DNA of 64,000 nucleotides from Bacteroides sp. 519 (GCF_010500955.1 NZ_QVMJ01000004.1:310452-374451), one strand, 5' to 3'. Shown: positions 18,156 to 27,526, counted from the stretch's first letter. Notes: generated by a model not told the origin, from the letters alone. A program made the numbers and translations.

Positions 18156-18800
18156 ATGAAATTCTTACTCATTATCTTTATGATGTATCCTGTAATCTTA
18201 TTTGGACAAGTCCGAATAGGGTGGGGAGGTGATGCAGCTATATATGGCAATTACAGTTATGGAACATTTATGGGGCATATCTCAATTACTCATAATTGGC
18301 TAATGAGTAAGAATTTTGCATTTTCATTAGGCGTAATGTATTCTTATACTCGGATTGATGAATTAAGTGCATGGAAAACTTCGGAGGCTCATTATTTTTT
18401 TGAAGACGATGTTGTTAATCGTATTAATATATTGGCTTCTGTTACATATGCTCAACCAATTCTAAAGAATACAGGAATTTATGTAAGTGGATCTGCTTTT
18501 GCAGAACCTATACCATTCAGTTACGTTAGTATTGAGAAATCTACTAATGTTTTTGACAGTACCTCAAAAGGTAAATACGCATATACACGATTTACTCCAG
18601 GTGCATTTATTGACATTGGTATCTATCATGATTTCAGAAAAGGGAATAATTTACTGAAAGTTTTCTTTGGTATTGGTTATGGGTTGCATGATCCGCTACC
18701 TGATTATCGAAATATTAGTATAGATGGACAGGATTTATCAACCAGAATTCCTGATAAGAAAGACTTATATCGTGTAACATTAAGAATAATGGGTTTTTAA
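18156..18800 (+). CDS. Outer-membrane barrel protein, family A (paralogue of 22144-22794)
   Basis: 214 residues with a signal peptide ending near FGQ. Shared with the protein at 22144-22794 throughout: GWGGDAA, YGTFMGH, SAFAEPIPF, RFTPGAFID, HDPxPDYRN and the C-terminal IMGF. The strands suggest a small outer-membrane barrel of unknown function. The family B gene starts 12 bases after its stop, so the two form a unit; the same two families recur at 21542-22794 in reversed order. Confidence 0.8.
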   Translation: MKFLLIIFMMYPVILFGQVRIGWGGDAAIYGNYSYGTFMGHISITHNWLMSKNFAFSLGVMYSYTRIDELSAWKTSEAHYFFEDDVVNRINILASVTYAQPILKNTGIYVSGSAFAEPIPFSYVSIEKSTNVFDSTSKGKYAYTRFTPGAFIDIGIYHDFRKGNNLLKVFFGIGYGLHDPLPDYRNISIDGQDLSTRIPDKKDLYRVTLRIMGF

Positions 18801-18812
18801 AAAATAATATTT

Positions 18813-19376
18813 ATGAAAAAATTAATTTACTGTTTTACTCTATTATTTTGCTTATTGCCTTTAGTTAAAGCAACAGCACAAAGCCAAAAGATACGTGTTT
18901 ATATCGAAACTTCTTATTTATATGGTTTAGCTGAAAAAGGTGATGGATTTAAACTTACTCGTAGTGATAGTAAGATGAGTGGTGTGGGTTTGCATTTATC
19001 TGCTCTATATTCTTTTTCTAAAACATTTTCAGTTGGTTTAGGTTTGGGTTTAGATAGATATAATAATCCGGGATATAACTCATTACCTTTATTTGTTTCA
19101 TTACAATGCATGCCATTAAATTTTAATAGGAATATATATGTATTTACTAATGTTGGATATGGAGTTGGTGGAGCAGACTTTACTAAAGGCGCAATGTTGG
19201 ATGCAGGTGTTGGTTATAAATTGATACTTAAAGAGTCTTTTGGTATAAATTTAAGATTAGGTTATAATTTGAAACAAATAGATACGAAAGTGAAAGATTT
19301 CTGGGGTACTACTGAAATTGGTAGAATAGATAGAAATCGGCATTCTTTATTTATTGCTATAGGTGCCATACTTTAA
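18813..19376 (+). CDS. Outer-membrane barrel protein, family B (paralogue of 21542-22120)
   Basis: 187 residues with a signal peptide (LPLVKATAQ). It shares with the protein at 21542-22120 the stretches LxLSALY, GxGxGLDRY, a central 'YVFTNVGY / YVYSNLGY' strand, 'GAMLDAGVGY / GMLFDLGIGY' and RLGYNLKQ / QIGYNLKQ. The pattern of alternating residues indicates a beta barrel. The role is unknown. It probably shares a transcript with the family A gene upstream. Confidence 0.8.
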   Translation: MKKLIYCFTLLFCLLPLVKATAQSQKIRVYIETSYLYGLAEKGDGFKLTRSDSKMSGVGLHLSALYSFSKTFSVGLGLGLDRYNNPGYNSLPLFVSLQCMPLNFNRNIYVFTNVGYGVGGADFTKGAMLDAGVGYKLILKESFGINLRLGYNLKQIDTKVKDFWGTTEIGRIDRNRHSLFIAIGAIL

Positions 19377-19435
19377 TAAATGGAGAATAGGTTGTAGTTC
19401 CACATTGGTTGCAAAAAAGAAGAACTTTTTAAAAC

Positions 19436-20098
19436 ATGAAAAGAGTTAACATAACTAAATATCTTTTTTTACTTATCATAATGCTATGTTTAAGCCCACA
19501 AATAGTAAAAAGCCAATCCAGATTCTCCCTTATGCCTGGTATTTTTTATAATGGAAGTTTTGTGCGTGAGGATGTAAGTGGAATTGGTTTAATTATGGGG
19601 ATGGAATTTATGCCTAAAACAAATCATTTCTTTAGTATTGAATTGAGGACTAAGTATGGATATTATAGTTTTGATGATGGAACAAAGTGGTCGCAAGATA
19701 ATGATGGTTATTGGGAAGCGCCAGTAAATAGAGGTGATCCCCGTTTAGAATATTCGCTATTTAGTTCGCAAATAGGTATAGTACCTAAATTTTATTGGCA
19801 TATAGATGAATCAGTATCGTTGTTTGTTGAAAATGAATTTGCAAGTGGATTAATGTCGGGAAGGTTTAAATTTAAGAACAAAGAGAAATCAAAATTTACT
19901 GAGCCTATTTTTTGTTATAACATAGGTATTGGTGCTGAATTCAGAGAAAAAAAACATGTCTTTGTGGGTTCACTAACATTCTCAACACTTAATTTTCGAA
20001 AAAATATAAAGAAGCACAAACCTATTGGGTATAATGAATATATTCCTGATCAGAGTGTTTTATTTCTTGTGAATTTTATTTATAAGATAGCACTGTGA
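19436..20098 (+). CDS. Outer-membrane barrel protein, unassigned
   Basis: 220 residues. A signal peptide (LLIIMLCLSPQIVKSQ) precedes alternating strands such as FFSIELRTKYGYYSFDDG, QIGIVPKFYWHI, SVSLFVENEFASGLMSG and the terminal VLFLVNFIYKIAL. It is not an obvious paralogue of families A and B. It lies 59 bases after the family B gene in the same direction and likely belongs to the same set of envelope proteins. Confidence 0.72.
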   Translation: MKRVNITKYLFLLIIMLCLSPQIVKSQSRFSLMPGIFYNGSFVREDVSGIGLIMGMEFMPKTNHFFSIELRTKYGYYSFDDGTKWSQDNDGYWEAPVNRGDPRLEYSLFSSQIGIVPKFYWHIDESVSLFVENEFASGLMSGRFKFKNKEKSKFTEPIFCYNIGIGAEFREKKHVFVGSLTFSTLNFRKNIKKHKPIGYNEYIPDQSVLFLVNFIYKIAL

Positions 20099-20177
20099 AA
20101 ATAATCAAATAGATCTTATTGAAAATAATTAGCTTAAATATGACAAAAAACCTACCACTCTTATAATTAAAGGAATT

Positions 20178-20747
20178 ATGAAACTCAACAGAATAATATT
20201 TTGCTTTTTTGTTTGTATAATGTCTTTATTATCCTGTGATAATGATGCAAAGAATTATTTTATGTCTAAAGAAAATTTAGACTGGGGGTATTTTACAGGC
20301 ACAATAAATGGGAATAAAATAGTATTAGAGAATGCTGCTTATCCAGATAATCTTAATAATCCGGTTAAAAGCTTGCGAGAGTCATTACATCCACAAAATA
20401 ATTATGGCGAATTAGATTCAATTAATATATTGAATACGGGTATTTTGATAGATAACTCTACTACAGTCTTTATTAGATTATATGAATTGATAGTTGGTGA
20501 ACGTTATTTAATTAGTAATAAGCAGGAAACTCTATATGTTAACAACATTACATTTACAAAAGTAAATGGCGAGGATACAAAGATATACGAACCCAGTTGT
20601 CATAATCCTTTTTATATTGAAATTACAGATGTTTCTTGGATAAATTATTATACTCCAATTGTTGAAGTTAATTTGAATGGGGTTTTGTATAATATGGATA
20701 ATAAGAAAGATTCTGTTATTATTAATGCCAAGTACGGTACTAGATAG
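20178..20747 (+). CDS. Small lipoprotein of unknown function
   Basis: 189 residues with a lipobox at MSLLSC (Cys 20) followed by DNDAKNYF. The mature part is rich in Asn, Tyr and Ile and has a beta-rich look ('GYFTGTINGNKIVLENAAY', 'TTVFIRLYELIVGERYLI', 'WINYYTPIVEVNLNGVLYNM'). This is comparable to surface lipoproteins of Bacteroidales whose genes sit beside barrel proteins. No domain is recognised. The stop is directly followed by a dispersed double-hairpin element. Confidence 0.7.
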   Translation: MKLNRIIFCFFVCIMSLLSCDNDAKNYFMSKENLDWGYFTGTINGNKIVLENAAYPDNLNNPVKSLRESLHPQNNYGELDSINILNTGILIDNSTTVFIRLYELIVGERYLISNKQETLYVNNITFTKVNGEDTKIYEPSCHNPFYIEITDVSWINYYTPIVEVNLNGVLYNMDNKKDSVIINAKYGTR

Positions 20748-20748
20748 T

Positions 20749-20826
20749 TGCCCAGAGGGCATTCATATCAATAGAAAAACAATATCATAACACAGTAAAT
20801 CCCCATAGGGGATTCATTGATAATGA
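20749..20826. repeat. Dispersed double-hairpin element, copy 1
   Basis: Hairpin 1 is TGCCC-AGA-GGGCA, followed by TTCATATCAATAGAAAAAC. After about 20 bases comes hairpin 2, AATCCCC-AT-AGGGGATT, followed by CATTGATAATGAATAG. The same order is found at 37883-37965; an inverted copy is at 37523-37593, and a partial copy follows nadA (10214). Confidence 0.85.
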
Positions 20827-20853
20827 ATAGAAAACAAATTTAACAAACAAACA

Positions 20854-21459
20854 ATGAAACAAACATTCATCATCTCACTATTGCTATGCACAATTTTCGC
20901 AGTTCAAGCACAAGTAAAACTAGAAAGCGGTCTTCTTATTGGTGGTGGTAAAAGTAACCCATCCACAAGTCTATACCCTGATTTTGCTGTCTTCTATAAT
21001 GATTACGCAGTAAAGAACAAATTCCATTTCTCGTTAGGTTACCGTTTCCGGTTGAAACCAGTAAACTCTCGTTTCTTTTACGACTTAGATTTAAATGTCG
21101 GCATAAGGAGTTTTAACCACGAATATAGCGAAAAGAATGAATCCGCACAATGGCAATTTTACTCCGGATCGGATCAAACCTATGCACATGCAGCACTAGC
21201 ATTGGCCGCCAATTATAAAATATACAAAGGTTTAAGTGTTGGCGCAGGTGTTGAACCCCGGTATTATTTTTACCAGAGTGGAGATAAATTAGTAAACCCA
21301 GCAATAGATATTCCTATTGTAACTAAGCTGGCCTATAATTTCCGTTTCATAGAGGTTGGGTTGGCCTATAAACCAACAGTATTTAAATCGTTAAAAGTTG
21401 GTGGCGTAAAGTCTCTTCGCTTTAACGATTGGGAAATATCTCTATACATTCCCTTTTAA
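20854..21459 (+). CDS. Outer-membrane barrel protein, unassigned
   Basis: 201 residues. A signal peptide (ISLLLCTIFAVQAQ) is followed by barrel strands: LESGLLIGGGKSNPS, FHFSLGYRFRLKPV, FYDLDLNVGIRSF, LSVGAGVEPRYYFY and RFIEVGLAYKPTVF. The last residues (WEISLYIPF) end in an aromatic, as expected for BAM recognition. It is more GC-rich and better conserved-looking than its upstream neighbours but no family is recognised. Confidence 0.75.
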   Translation: MKQTFIISLLLCTIFAVQAQVKLESGLLIGGGKSNPSTSLYPDFAVFYNDYAVKNKFHFSLGYRFRLKPVNSRFFYDLDLNVGIRSFNHEYSEKNESAQWQFYSGSDQTYAHAALALAANYKIYKGLSVGAGVEPRYYFYQSGDKLVNPAIDIPIVTKLAYNFRFIEVGLAYKPTVFKSLKVGGVKSLRFNDWEISLYIPF

Positions 21460-21541
21460 TAAATATTTAGAATTTTTGAGTAGGGAATATCTTCGTTCCC
21501 TCTGTCTTTATTGATATACAACAATATTAATATCAATAATT

Positions 21542-22120
21542 ATGAAAACGAAACTATTACTATTCGCATTTTTACTTTTTAATTTAAGTGGAGTAAACGC
21601 ACAAAAAGTGCAAAATTTACCAAAGGTTCAATTTGTACTTGATTACCATTACAATTTAGGAATAATTGAGCGGGGAGATCTTTATAATATCAATCGTTCC
21701 GACTATCACATGTATGGCAATTCTTTGCGGTTATCTGCTTTATACAATCTAAATCCTAAATTGGCATTGGGTGCAGGTATAGGTCTTGATAGATACGAAG
21801 CCATCGGACATAACACATTGCCTGTGTTTGCAACCTGTTATTATTCGCCATTAACAAAGCTACCACGTGCATACGTATATAGCAATCTGGGTTACGCTAT
21901 TGGTAACGAAACTCATTTTACACGAGGAATGCTTTTTGATTTAGGTATAGGGTATAGGAAAATGTTTAAAAAGCACTTCGGATTAAACTTTCAGATTGGG
22001 TATAATTTGAAACAATTTAGAGGAGATAGATTAAACTGGTGGGACACAGACGAAATTGTTGTTGAAAAATACAGTCAATTCCGACATTCTCTCTCAATAG
22101 GATTTGGGTTTATATTCTAA
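21542..22120 (+). CDS. Outer-membrane barrel protein, family B (paralogue of 18813-19376)
   Basis: 192 residues with a signal peptide (LFNLSGVNAQ). It is clearly related to the family B protein at 18813-19376 over its full length (see shared strands there). The gene is followed 23 bases later by the family A paralogue, so here the order is B then A, while the other copy is A then B. Codon use here is less AT-rich than in the first copy, suggesting separate histories rather than a very recent duplication. Confidence 0.8.
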   Translation: MKTKLLLFAFLLFNLSGVNAQKVQNLPKVQFVLDYHYNLGIIERGDLYNINRSDYHMYGNSLRLSALYNLNPKLALGAGIGLDRYEAIGHNTLPVFATCYYSPLTKLPRAYVYSNLGYAIGNETHFTRGMLFDLGIGYRKMFKKHFGLNFQIGYNLKQFRGDRLNWWDTDEIVVEKYSQFRHSLSIGFGFIF

Positions 22121-22143
22121 CTTACTCAAACAGGAGGTTTGTT

Positions 22144-22794
22144 ATGAAATTAAAAAGATTCTTACTTATTATTTTTATCTGTAATCCCATTTTGTTGTTT
22201 AGCCAAATCAGAGCAGGGTGGGGTGGCGATGCGGCTATGTATACAAATTACGATTATGGAACTTTTATGGGCCATTACTCAATTGCTCGTAGCTGGTTAA
22301 TGAACAGAAACTTTTCGGTATCGCTAGGTGCCATGTTTTCTTATGCCCGGTTAGATTTACCAGGATTACAAACTGCGGATGCTCATTATTATTTCGACGA
22401 TGAATATGTTGGGCGTTTAAATGTATTGACATCCGCTACATATACCCTGCCCATTTTTAAGATAGCAGGCATTTATGCCAGTGCATCTGCATTTGCCGAG
22501 CCTATACCATTTAACTACATCGGGATAGAAAAACATACAGCCACTTCTATTGATAAATCAAAAGGGAAGTTTGTATTTACCCGCTTTACCCCAGGTGCAT
22601 TTATTGATGTTGGTATTTATACAGATTGTAAAAAAAACGATGGTATATTTAAAATATTTGTAGGTGTTGGCTATGGTTGGCACGATCCGGTACCCGATTA
22701 CAGAAATGCCAGGTTTGACGGACAAAAGCTATCTGCCGGGTTTTCGGATAAGAAAAATATGTATCGCATAACAATAAAAATTATGGGTTTCTAA
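22144..22794 (+). CDS. Outer-membrane barrel protein, family A (paralogue of 18156-18800)
   Basis: 216 residues, signal peptide ending near LLFSQ. It shares the whole-length pattern with the protein at 18156: IRAGWGGDAAMY, YGTFMGHYSIA, SASAFAEPIPFNY, FTRFTPGAFIDVGIY, GYGWHDPVPDYRNA and the ending IKIMGF. A ribosome-binding stretch (AGGAGG at 22131-22136) precedes the ATG, stronger than is usual for Bacteroidales. The stop merges into the repeat at 22794. Confidence 0.8.
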   Translation: MKLKRFLLIIFICNPILLFSQIRAGWGGDAAMYTNYDYGTFMGHYSIARSWLMNRNFSVSLGAMFSYARLDLPGLQTADAHYYFDDEYVGRLNVLTSATYTLPIFKIAGIYASASAFAEPIPFNYIGIEKHTATSIDKSKGKFVFTRFTPGAFIDVGIYTDCKKNDGIFKIFVGVGYGWHDPVPDYRNARFDGQKLSAGFSDKKNMYRITIKIMGF

Positions 22795-22893
22795 TGTTTC
22801 TAATGTTTCTAATGTGCCAATGTGAAAATATGCCAATGTGCCAATTATTTGGATGCGCAGCCAATTGGCATATTGGCACATTATCTCATAATA
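22794..22893. repeat. Inverted repeat built of TTTCTAATG and GCCAATGTG words
   Basis: Three copies of TTTCTAATG begin at the stop codon of the barrel gene, then AATGTGCCAATTATTTGG is mirrored by CCAATTGGCATATTGGCACA with TGCGCA near the centre. It separates convergent genes and lies 5 bases from the stop of the nuclease-like gene. Confidence 0.8.
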
Positions 22894-22897
22894 AGAA

Positions 22898-23443
22898 TCA
22901 GCGAAATCGAACCCTGATACCATCAATCATTGGAGGATTATCTATATTGTTTACTGAAATTCGCACTGGGTGTAACCAACTAAGTTTTTGTTTTAGTTTG
23001 TTATTCCATGCCGCCATTTTAGTTTTCTTTTCTTTTGGATTAGATTCATCAAACTCTATCCATGCAATAATGCGGATGGGTGTTTTTACCTTCAAGAATA
23101 TTTCACCAAATAGTTTCCAAAAGTCTTCATCGTTGGTCGAAAAACGGGCTGCCGACATACCACAAGCCATTGAATCGCGAACTTTGATGGCTATTTCTGT
23201 CATTAATTCTTCGGCATTTGATTTCAATCTTTCTTTTGTTTTCGGATCACTTGTATGGCCACGGAAGTTTTTTACTTCAATAAATATTATTTTATTCTTT
23301 TCGTGAAGATAAATAAAGTCGACCCCTTTGGTCGAAATAACATCCTTAACTTTTATATGTGCAATGTTTTCATCAAACTTAATGCAATCGCAATTATGTT
23401 CGTTGTGTTCGAAAATGAGGCTACCTTCTGTAAATGTATTCAT
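22898..23443 (-). CDS. PD-(D/E)XK nuclease-like partner of the ATPase
   Basis: 181 residues. The stretch GVDFIYLHEKNKIIFIEVKN has the layout of a PD-(D/E)XK nuclease core (Asp, hydrophobic strand, Glu-x-Lys), preceded by HIKVKDVISTK. The C-terminal part is basic and has no known domain. The start codon shares one base with the stop of the ATPase gene (TAATG), which indicates translational coupling. Together they resemble a two-gene nuclease/ATPase defence module, but not one I can name. Alternative: a repair protein. The start is fixed by the overlap. Confidence 0.72.
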   Translation of the reverse strand: MNTFTEGSLIFEHNEHNCDCIKFDENIAHIKVKDVISTKGVDFIYLHEKNKIIFIEVKNFRGHTSDPKTKERLKSNAEELMTEIAIKVRDSMACGMSAARFSTNDEDFWKLFGEIFLKVKTPIRIIAWIEFDESNPKEKKTKMAAWNNKLKQKLSWLHPVRISVNNIDNPPMIDGIRVRFR

Positions 23444-24492
23444 TACTGCACAGAATTTAAAAAGGATTGTTCCAAATCATAGTAATTTGCATATTCATCA
23501 AGAATAGGATTGTTTTGGATGCTAGATAATGTTTCTCCTTCTTCTATAGCAATAGTATTGTTTTGTTTTGAGAGACAGAAAAACTTCATGTCAGGTGTTT
23601 TTTGTTCTTCTTTGTATTCGGAATAAAGAGAAAGTAAGTGTGTGAGCAAATAATCGTGTGTTGCAATAAATATTTGTATTCCGCACCGGGCTAATTCTAA
23701 AATAAAACCAGCTACCACTTTTATTAGTGCCGGATTTAGATTTGCTTCGGGTTCATCCCAGAAAAGTATTGAGTTTTCTTTTAGTTCACCATTTAAAATG
23801 AGGTACATTACAGATGCTAGTTTCCTGAATCCTTCGGCAACCAAATGAGCTTCAGTTGTTCCATTTTCATCTTTAATATAAAAGCGTCCGTTTTCTTGAA
23901 TAACATTAAAGTTCAGTTCTTTTTCCAGCACATTAATAGCCTGTTGAAGAGGGTTTTTAAAACTCTCTTTTAGTAGTGGTACATTTAATGATTTGGCTAA
24001 TGAAATATAAGTTTCGTCGAAAGATATTTCTCTCTTTTCTGTTAATCCAATAAATCCTTCAAACAACGAAAGCATTTCTCTAGGTGGGATATACATGCTA
24101 TTCATTTCTTCCCATTTTTCGTCCTTTAAAATAGATACATTATTTTTCGAGGTAGAATTAAATGAGTAAGTAAGTTCTTTTTTATTGATAGAAATAGAAA
24201 CTTCGGCCTTAGGAGCATCACTGTTTTTCTTTTCTTTGCGTACAAGATTTCCTAAACGGTCGGGCTTAAAATAATTGATTATATTTTCAGCAATAAGAGT
24301 GCTCTTGTAGTCTTTCGAATCTTTTATTCCTGTTACTAACAAGTTATTAGCATTAACAGTGGCTGCTATGTTTTTTAGGATATGCGTTTTCCCAGTTCCA
24401 TTTTTGCCAATAAAAACATTTATACTTTTACTGAATAGAAAAGTATTATCCCGAAAATTAGTGAAGTTGTTGAAACTTATAAAATCTATCAT
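23443..24492 (-). CDS. AAA-type ATPase (ABC/OLD-like, AAA_15/AAA_21 class)
   Basis: 349 residues from 24492. Walker A is FIGKNGTGKTHILKNI near residue 30; Walker B is SILFWDEPEANLNP near residue 254; a signature-like 'LVAEGFRKLASVMYLI' precedes it, and IFIATHDYLLTHLLS provides the H-loop. The long insert between Walker A and signature is typical of RecF/OLD-type ATPases used in phage defence and repair. An ATG at 24516 is in frame, but a minus-strand -7 box covers 24514-24521, so the transcript starts below it and 24492 is preferred. It is divergent from mutS. Confidence 0.88.
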   Translation of the reverse strand: MIDFISFNNFTNFRDNTFLFSKSINVFIGKNGTGKTHILKNIAATVNANNLLVTGIKDSKDYKSTLIAENIINYFKPDRLGNLVRKEKKNSDAPKAEVSISINKKELTYSFNSTSKNNVSILKDEKWEEMNSMYIPPREMLSLFEGFIGLTEKREISFDETYISLAKSLNVPLLKESFKNPLQQAINVLEKELNFNVIQENGRFYIKDENGTTEAHLVAEGFRKLASVMYLILNGELKENSILFWDEPEANLNPALIKVVAGFILELARCGIQIFIATHDYLLTHLLSLYSEYKEEQKTPDMKFFCLSKQNNTIAIEEGETLSSIQNNPILDEYANYYDLEQSFLNSVQ

Positions 24493-24513
24493 AATTTGAT
24501 TGGATGTTTTATG

Positions 24514-24521
24514 CAAAAGTA
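24514..24521 (-). promoter_or_regulatory. -7 box for the ATPase/nuclease operon
   Basis: The minus strand reads TACTTTTG. It places the transcription start near 24508, which selects the ATG at 24492. Confidence 0.55.
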
Positions 24522-24543
24522 ATAATTATAACTCTTAATTCCT

Positions 24544-24551
24544 TATCTTTG
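24544..24551 (+). promoter_or_regulatory. -7 box for mutS
   Basis: TATCTTTG matches TAnnTTTG. It lies downstream of an in-frame ATG at 24504 and so supports the mutS start at 24576. Confidence 0.6.
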
Positions 24552-24575
24552 CTTCCTTATTCAGCAAATAAAACA

Positions 24576-27209
24576 ATGAAGAAGCACCCTGTAGGCAGCG
24601 ATGATATAGTATTAACCCCAATGATGAAACAGTTTCTGGATTTAAAAGCTATACATCCGGATGCTGTTATGTTATTTCGTTGCGGCGACTTTTACGAAAC
24701 ATATTCAACCGATGCCATTCTTGCATCCGAAATTCTGGGAATAACCTTAACCAAACGGGCAAACGGAAAAGAGAAAACCATAGAGATGGCCGGCTTTCCG
24801 CACCATGCACTCGATACTTATTTACCCAAACTGGTACGAGCTGGTAAACGCGTGGCCATTTGCGATCAACTAGAAGATCCGAAGGCAACCAAGAAGTTGG
24901 TGAAACGTGGAATTACCGAACTGGTAACCCCCGGTGTATCTATCAATGATAATATACTGAACCACAAGGAAAATAACTTTGTAGCCGCTGTTCATTTTGG
25001 AAAAACAGGCTGTGGTGTTGCATTTCTGGATATCTCGACCGGTGAGTTTCTTACAGCCGAAGGGCCTTTCGATTATATTGATAAGCTATTAAATAACTTT
25101 GCTCCCAAAGAAATACTTTTTGAACGCGGTAAACGGAATGCTTTTGAAGGCAATTTCGGGAATAAATACTTTACTTTCGAACTAGACGACTGGATCTTTA
25201 CCGACTCTACCGCCCGCGAAAAGTTGCTGAAACATTTCGAAACCAATAACCTTAAAGGCTTTGGGGTAGAACATCTTAAGAATGGAATAGTAGCTGCCGG
25301 AGCCATTTTACAATACCTGGAAATGACCCAGCATACACAAATAGGTCATATTACCGCCCTCTCCAGGATTGAAGAAGATAAGTATGTGCGTATGGACAAG
25401 TTTACCATACGTAGTCTTGAACTTCTATCTACCATGAACGATGGTGGAAAAAGCTTATTGGAAGTACTGGATCGTACCATCAGCCCAATGGGAGCCCGGT
25501 TGTTGAAACGTTGGGTTGTATTTCCGCTGAAAGATGTAAAACCCATTAACGACCGTTTAAATGTGGTTGAATACTTCTTTAAACAGTTAGAATTCAAAGA
25601 ATTGATCGAAGAACAGCTTCAGCTAATTGGCGATTTGGAACGTATTATATCCAAAGTAGCAGTTGGTAGGGTTTCGCCTCGCGAGGTTGTTCAGCTTAAA
25701 ATAGCTTTGCATGCCATTGAACCTATAAAACAAGCTTGTTTAGAAGCCGATAACGCTAGTTTAAACAGTATAGGCGAGCAGCTTAATCTTTGCCTCTCTA
25801 TCCGAAGTAAAATAGAGAAAGAAATAACGAACGATCCCCCGTTACTTATCAATAAAGGCAATGTTATTAAAAGTGGAGTAAATGCCGAACTCGATGAACT
25901 GCGCCAAATAGCCTTTTCGGGAAAAGATTACCTGTTGCAAATACAACAACGCGAAAGTGAAGCCACTGGTATCCCCAGTCTGAAAATAGGTTTTAATGGC
26001 GTATTTGGTTATTTCATTGAGGTGCGTAACATTCATAAAGACAAAGTTCCGCAAGAATGGATAAGAAAACAAACTCTTGTAAATGCCGAACGCTATATAA
26101 CACAGGAACTAAAGGAATACGAAGAAAAAATACTTGGTGCAGAAGATAAAATACTTTCTCTCGAAACCAGTTTGTACAATGATTTGGTATTATCATTAAC
26201 AGAGTTTATTCCTGCCATTCAGATAAACGCTAACCAGATAGCACGGTTAGACTGCTTGCTGGCGTTGGCCAATATTGCCCGCGAAAACAAATACATGCGT
26301 CCGGTAATTGTGGATGATGATGTATTGGATATCCGTCAGGGACGCCATCCGGTAATTGAAAAGCAAATGGCGATAGGAGAGAAGTATATCGCAAATGATG
26401 TAATGCTGGATACCAATAATCAGCAGATTATAATTATTACCGGACCTAATATGGCCGGTAAATCAGCTTTGTTACGCCAAACAGCACTTATTACTTTAAT
26501 GGCACAATTGGGATCTTTTGTTCCTGCCGAAAGTGCCCACATTGGTTTGGTTGATAAGATTTTCACCAGAGTAGGGGCTAGTGATAATATATCGCTGGGC
26601 GAATCTACATTTATGGTAGAGATGAACGAAGCAGCCGATATCCTGAACAACGTATCGACCCGTAGTTTAATTCTGTTCGATGAACTTGGTCGCGGTACCT
26701 CAACCTACGATGGTATTTCCATTGCCTGGGCCATAGTAGAATACATCCACGAACATCCTAAAGCTCGTGCACGCACTTTATTTGCCACTCATTACCATGA
26801 ACTCAATGAGATGGAGAAATCCTTCAAACGGATTAAAAACTACAATGTATCAGTCAAGGAGATAGATAATAAGATTATATTCCTTCGCAAGCTGGAGCGG
26901 GGTGGGAGTGAGCACTCCTTTGGTATTCATGTAGCTAAGATGGCTGGTATGCCCAAAAGCATTGTAAAGCGTGCAAATGATATATTAAAGCAACTCGAAT
27001 CCGATAATCGCAAGCAAGGAATATCCGGTAAACCACTGGCTGAGGTTAGCGAAACACGCGAAGGAATGCAATTGAACTTCTTCCAACTGGATGATCCGGT
27101 ATTAAGTCAGATCAGGGATGAAATATTGAATCTGGATGTAAATAACCTAACTCCGTTAGAGGCGCTTAATAAGTTGAGTGATATAAAGCGGATAGTGAAG
27201 GGGAAGTAA
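24576..27209 (+). CDS. mutS: DNA mismatch repair protein MutS
   Basis: 877 residues. It recognises mispairs and small loops and starts repair. The N-terminal domain carries the mispair-reading motif [14 protein letters not shown] (Phe-x-Glu type) near residue 30; the lever and clamp domains follow; Walker A is [14 protein letters not shown] near residue 621, and Walker B is [16 protein letters not shown] near residue 698, with the helix-turn-helix dimer motif after it ([19 protein letters not shown]). The upstream in-frame ATG at 24504 is rejected, because the promoter at 24544 lies after it. Length is normal for Bacteroidales MutS1. Confidence 0.98.
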   Translation: MKKHPVGSDDIVLTPMMKQFLDLKAIHPDAVMLFRCGDFYETYSTDAILASEILGITLTKRANGKEKTIEMAGFPHHALDTYLPKLVRAGKRVAICDQLEDPKATKKLVKRGITELVTPGVSINDNILNHKENNFVAAVHFGKTGCGVAFLDISTGEFLTAEGPFDYIDKLLNNFAPKEILFERGKRNAFEGNFGNKYFTFELDDWIFTDSTAREKLLKHFETNNLKGFGVEHLKNGIVAAGAILQYLEMTQHTQIGHITALSRIEEDKYVRMDKFTIRSLELLSTMNDGGKSLLEVLDRTISPMGARLLKRWVVFPLKDVKPINDRLNVVEYFFKQLEFKELIEEQLQLIGDLERIISKVAVGRVSPREVVQLKIALHAIEPIKQACLEADNASLNSIGEQLNLCLSIRSKIEKEITNDPPLLINKGNVIKSGVNAELDELRQIAFSGKDYLLQIQQRESEATGIPSLKIGFNGVFGYFIEVRNIHKDKVPQEWIRKQTLVNAERYITQELKEYEEKILGAEDKILSLETSLYNDLVLSLTEFIPAIQINANQIARLDCLLALANIARENKYMRPVIVDDDVLDIRQGRHPVIEKQMAIGEKYIANDVMLDTNNQQIIIITGPNMAGKSALLRQTALITLMAQLGSFVPAESAHIGLVDKIFTRVGASDNISLGESTFMVEMNEAADILNNVSTRSLILFDELGRGTSTYDGISIAWAIVEYIHEHPKARARTLFATHYHELNEMEKSFKRIKNYNVSVKEIDNKIIFLRKLERGGSEHSFGIHVAKMAGMPKSIVKRANDILKQLESDNRKQGISGKPLAEVSETREGMQLNFFQLDDPVLSQIRDEILNLDVNNLTPLEALNKLSDIKRIVKGK

Positions 27210-27262
27210 TGAACAGAAATGATGTTTAACGAGTTATATTTTTATTTCTCTTTTTTATTGTT

Positions 27263-27270
27263 TACATTTG
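27263..27270 (+). promoter_or_regulatory. -7 box for the toxin-antitoxin operon
   Basis: TACATTTG fits TAnnTTTG and lies 23 bases before the antitoxin ATG at 27293. Confidence 0.55.
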
Positions 27271-27292
27271 TGTTATATTAAAAGTTTTGATT

Positions 27293-27526
27293 ATGACCAC
27301 GTTGGAGTTACAAACAAGAAAAGTTGAATTAGCAAAACGCATATTAAGTTCAAACAATGAAGAACTTATAGAGAAGATGTCTAACTTATATAATAAAATA
27401 GCAGGTAGTTATCCATGTGATTTTACTATAGAAGAAGTTGCTCAAGCTTGTGAAGAAGCAATTAAACAATATAAAGAAGGAACAATAACTCCACATAGCC
27501 AGATTAAACGCAAAGTTCATGAGTAA
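27293..27526 (+). CDS. Putative antitoxin of a ParE-type module
   Basis: 77 residues, mainly helical (LELQTRKVELAKRILSSNNE, then EEVAQACEEAIKQYKEG). Bacteroidales RelE/ParE toxins are often preceded by such short helical proteins with the N-terminal 'LELQxRKxELAxxIL' pattern. The gene overlaps the toxin gene by 8 bases and is first in the operon, the usual antitoxin position. No clear DNA-binding domain is seen. Start at ATG 27293 rather than the TTG two codons upstream. Confidence 0.78.
   Translation: MTTLELQTRKVELAKRILSSNNEELIEKMSNLYNKIAGSYPCDFTIEEVAQACEEAIKQYKEGTITPHSQIKRKVHE

Noticed and set aside
22898..24492. Assignment of the ATPase/nuclease pair to Septu, PARIS or Gabija
   Set aside because: No HNH motif, no Toprim-type partner and no helicase were seen; the nuclease-like motif is of the PD-(D/E)XK kind.
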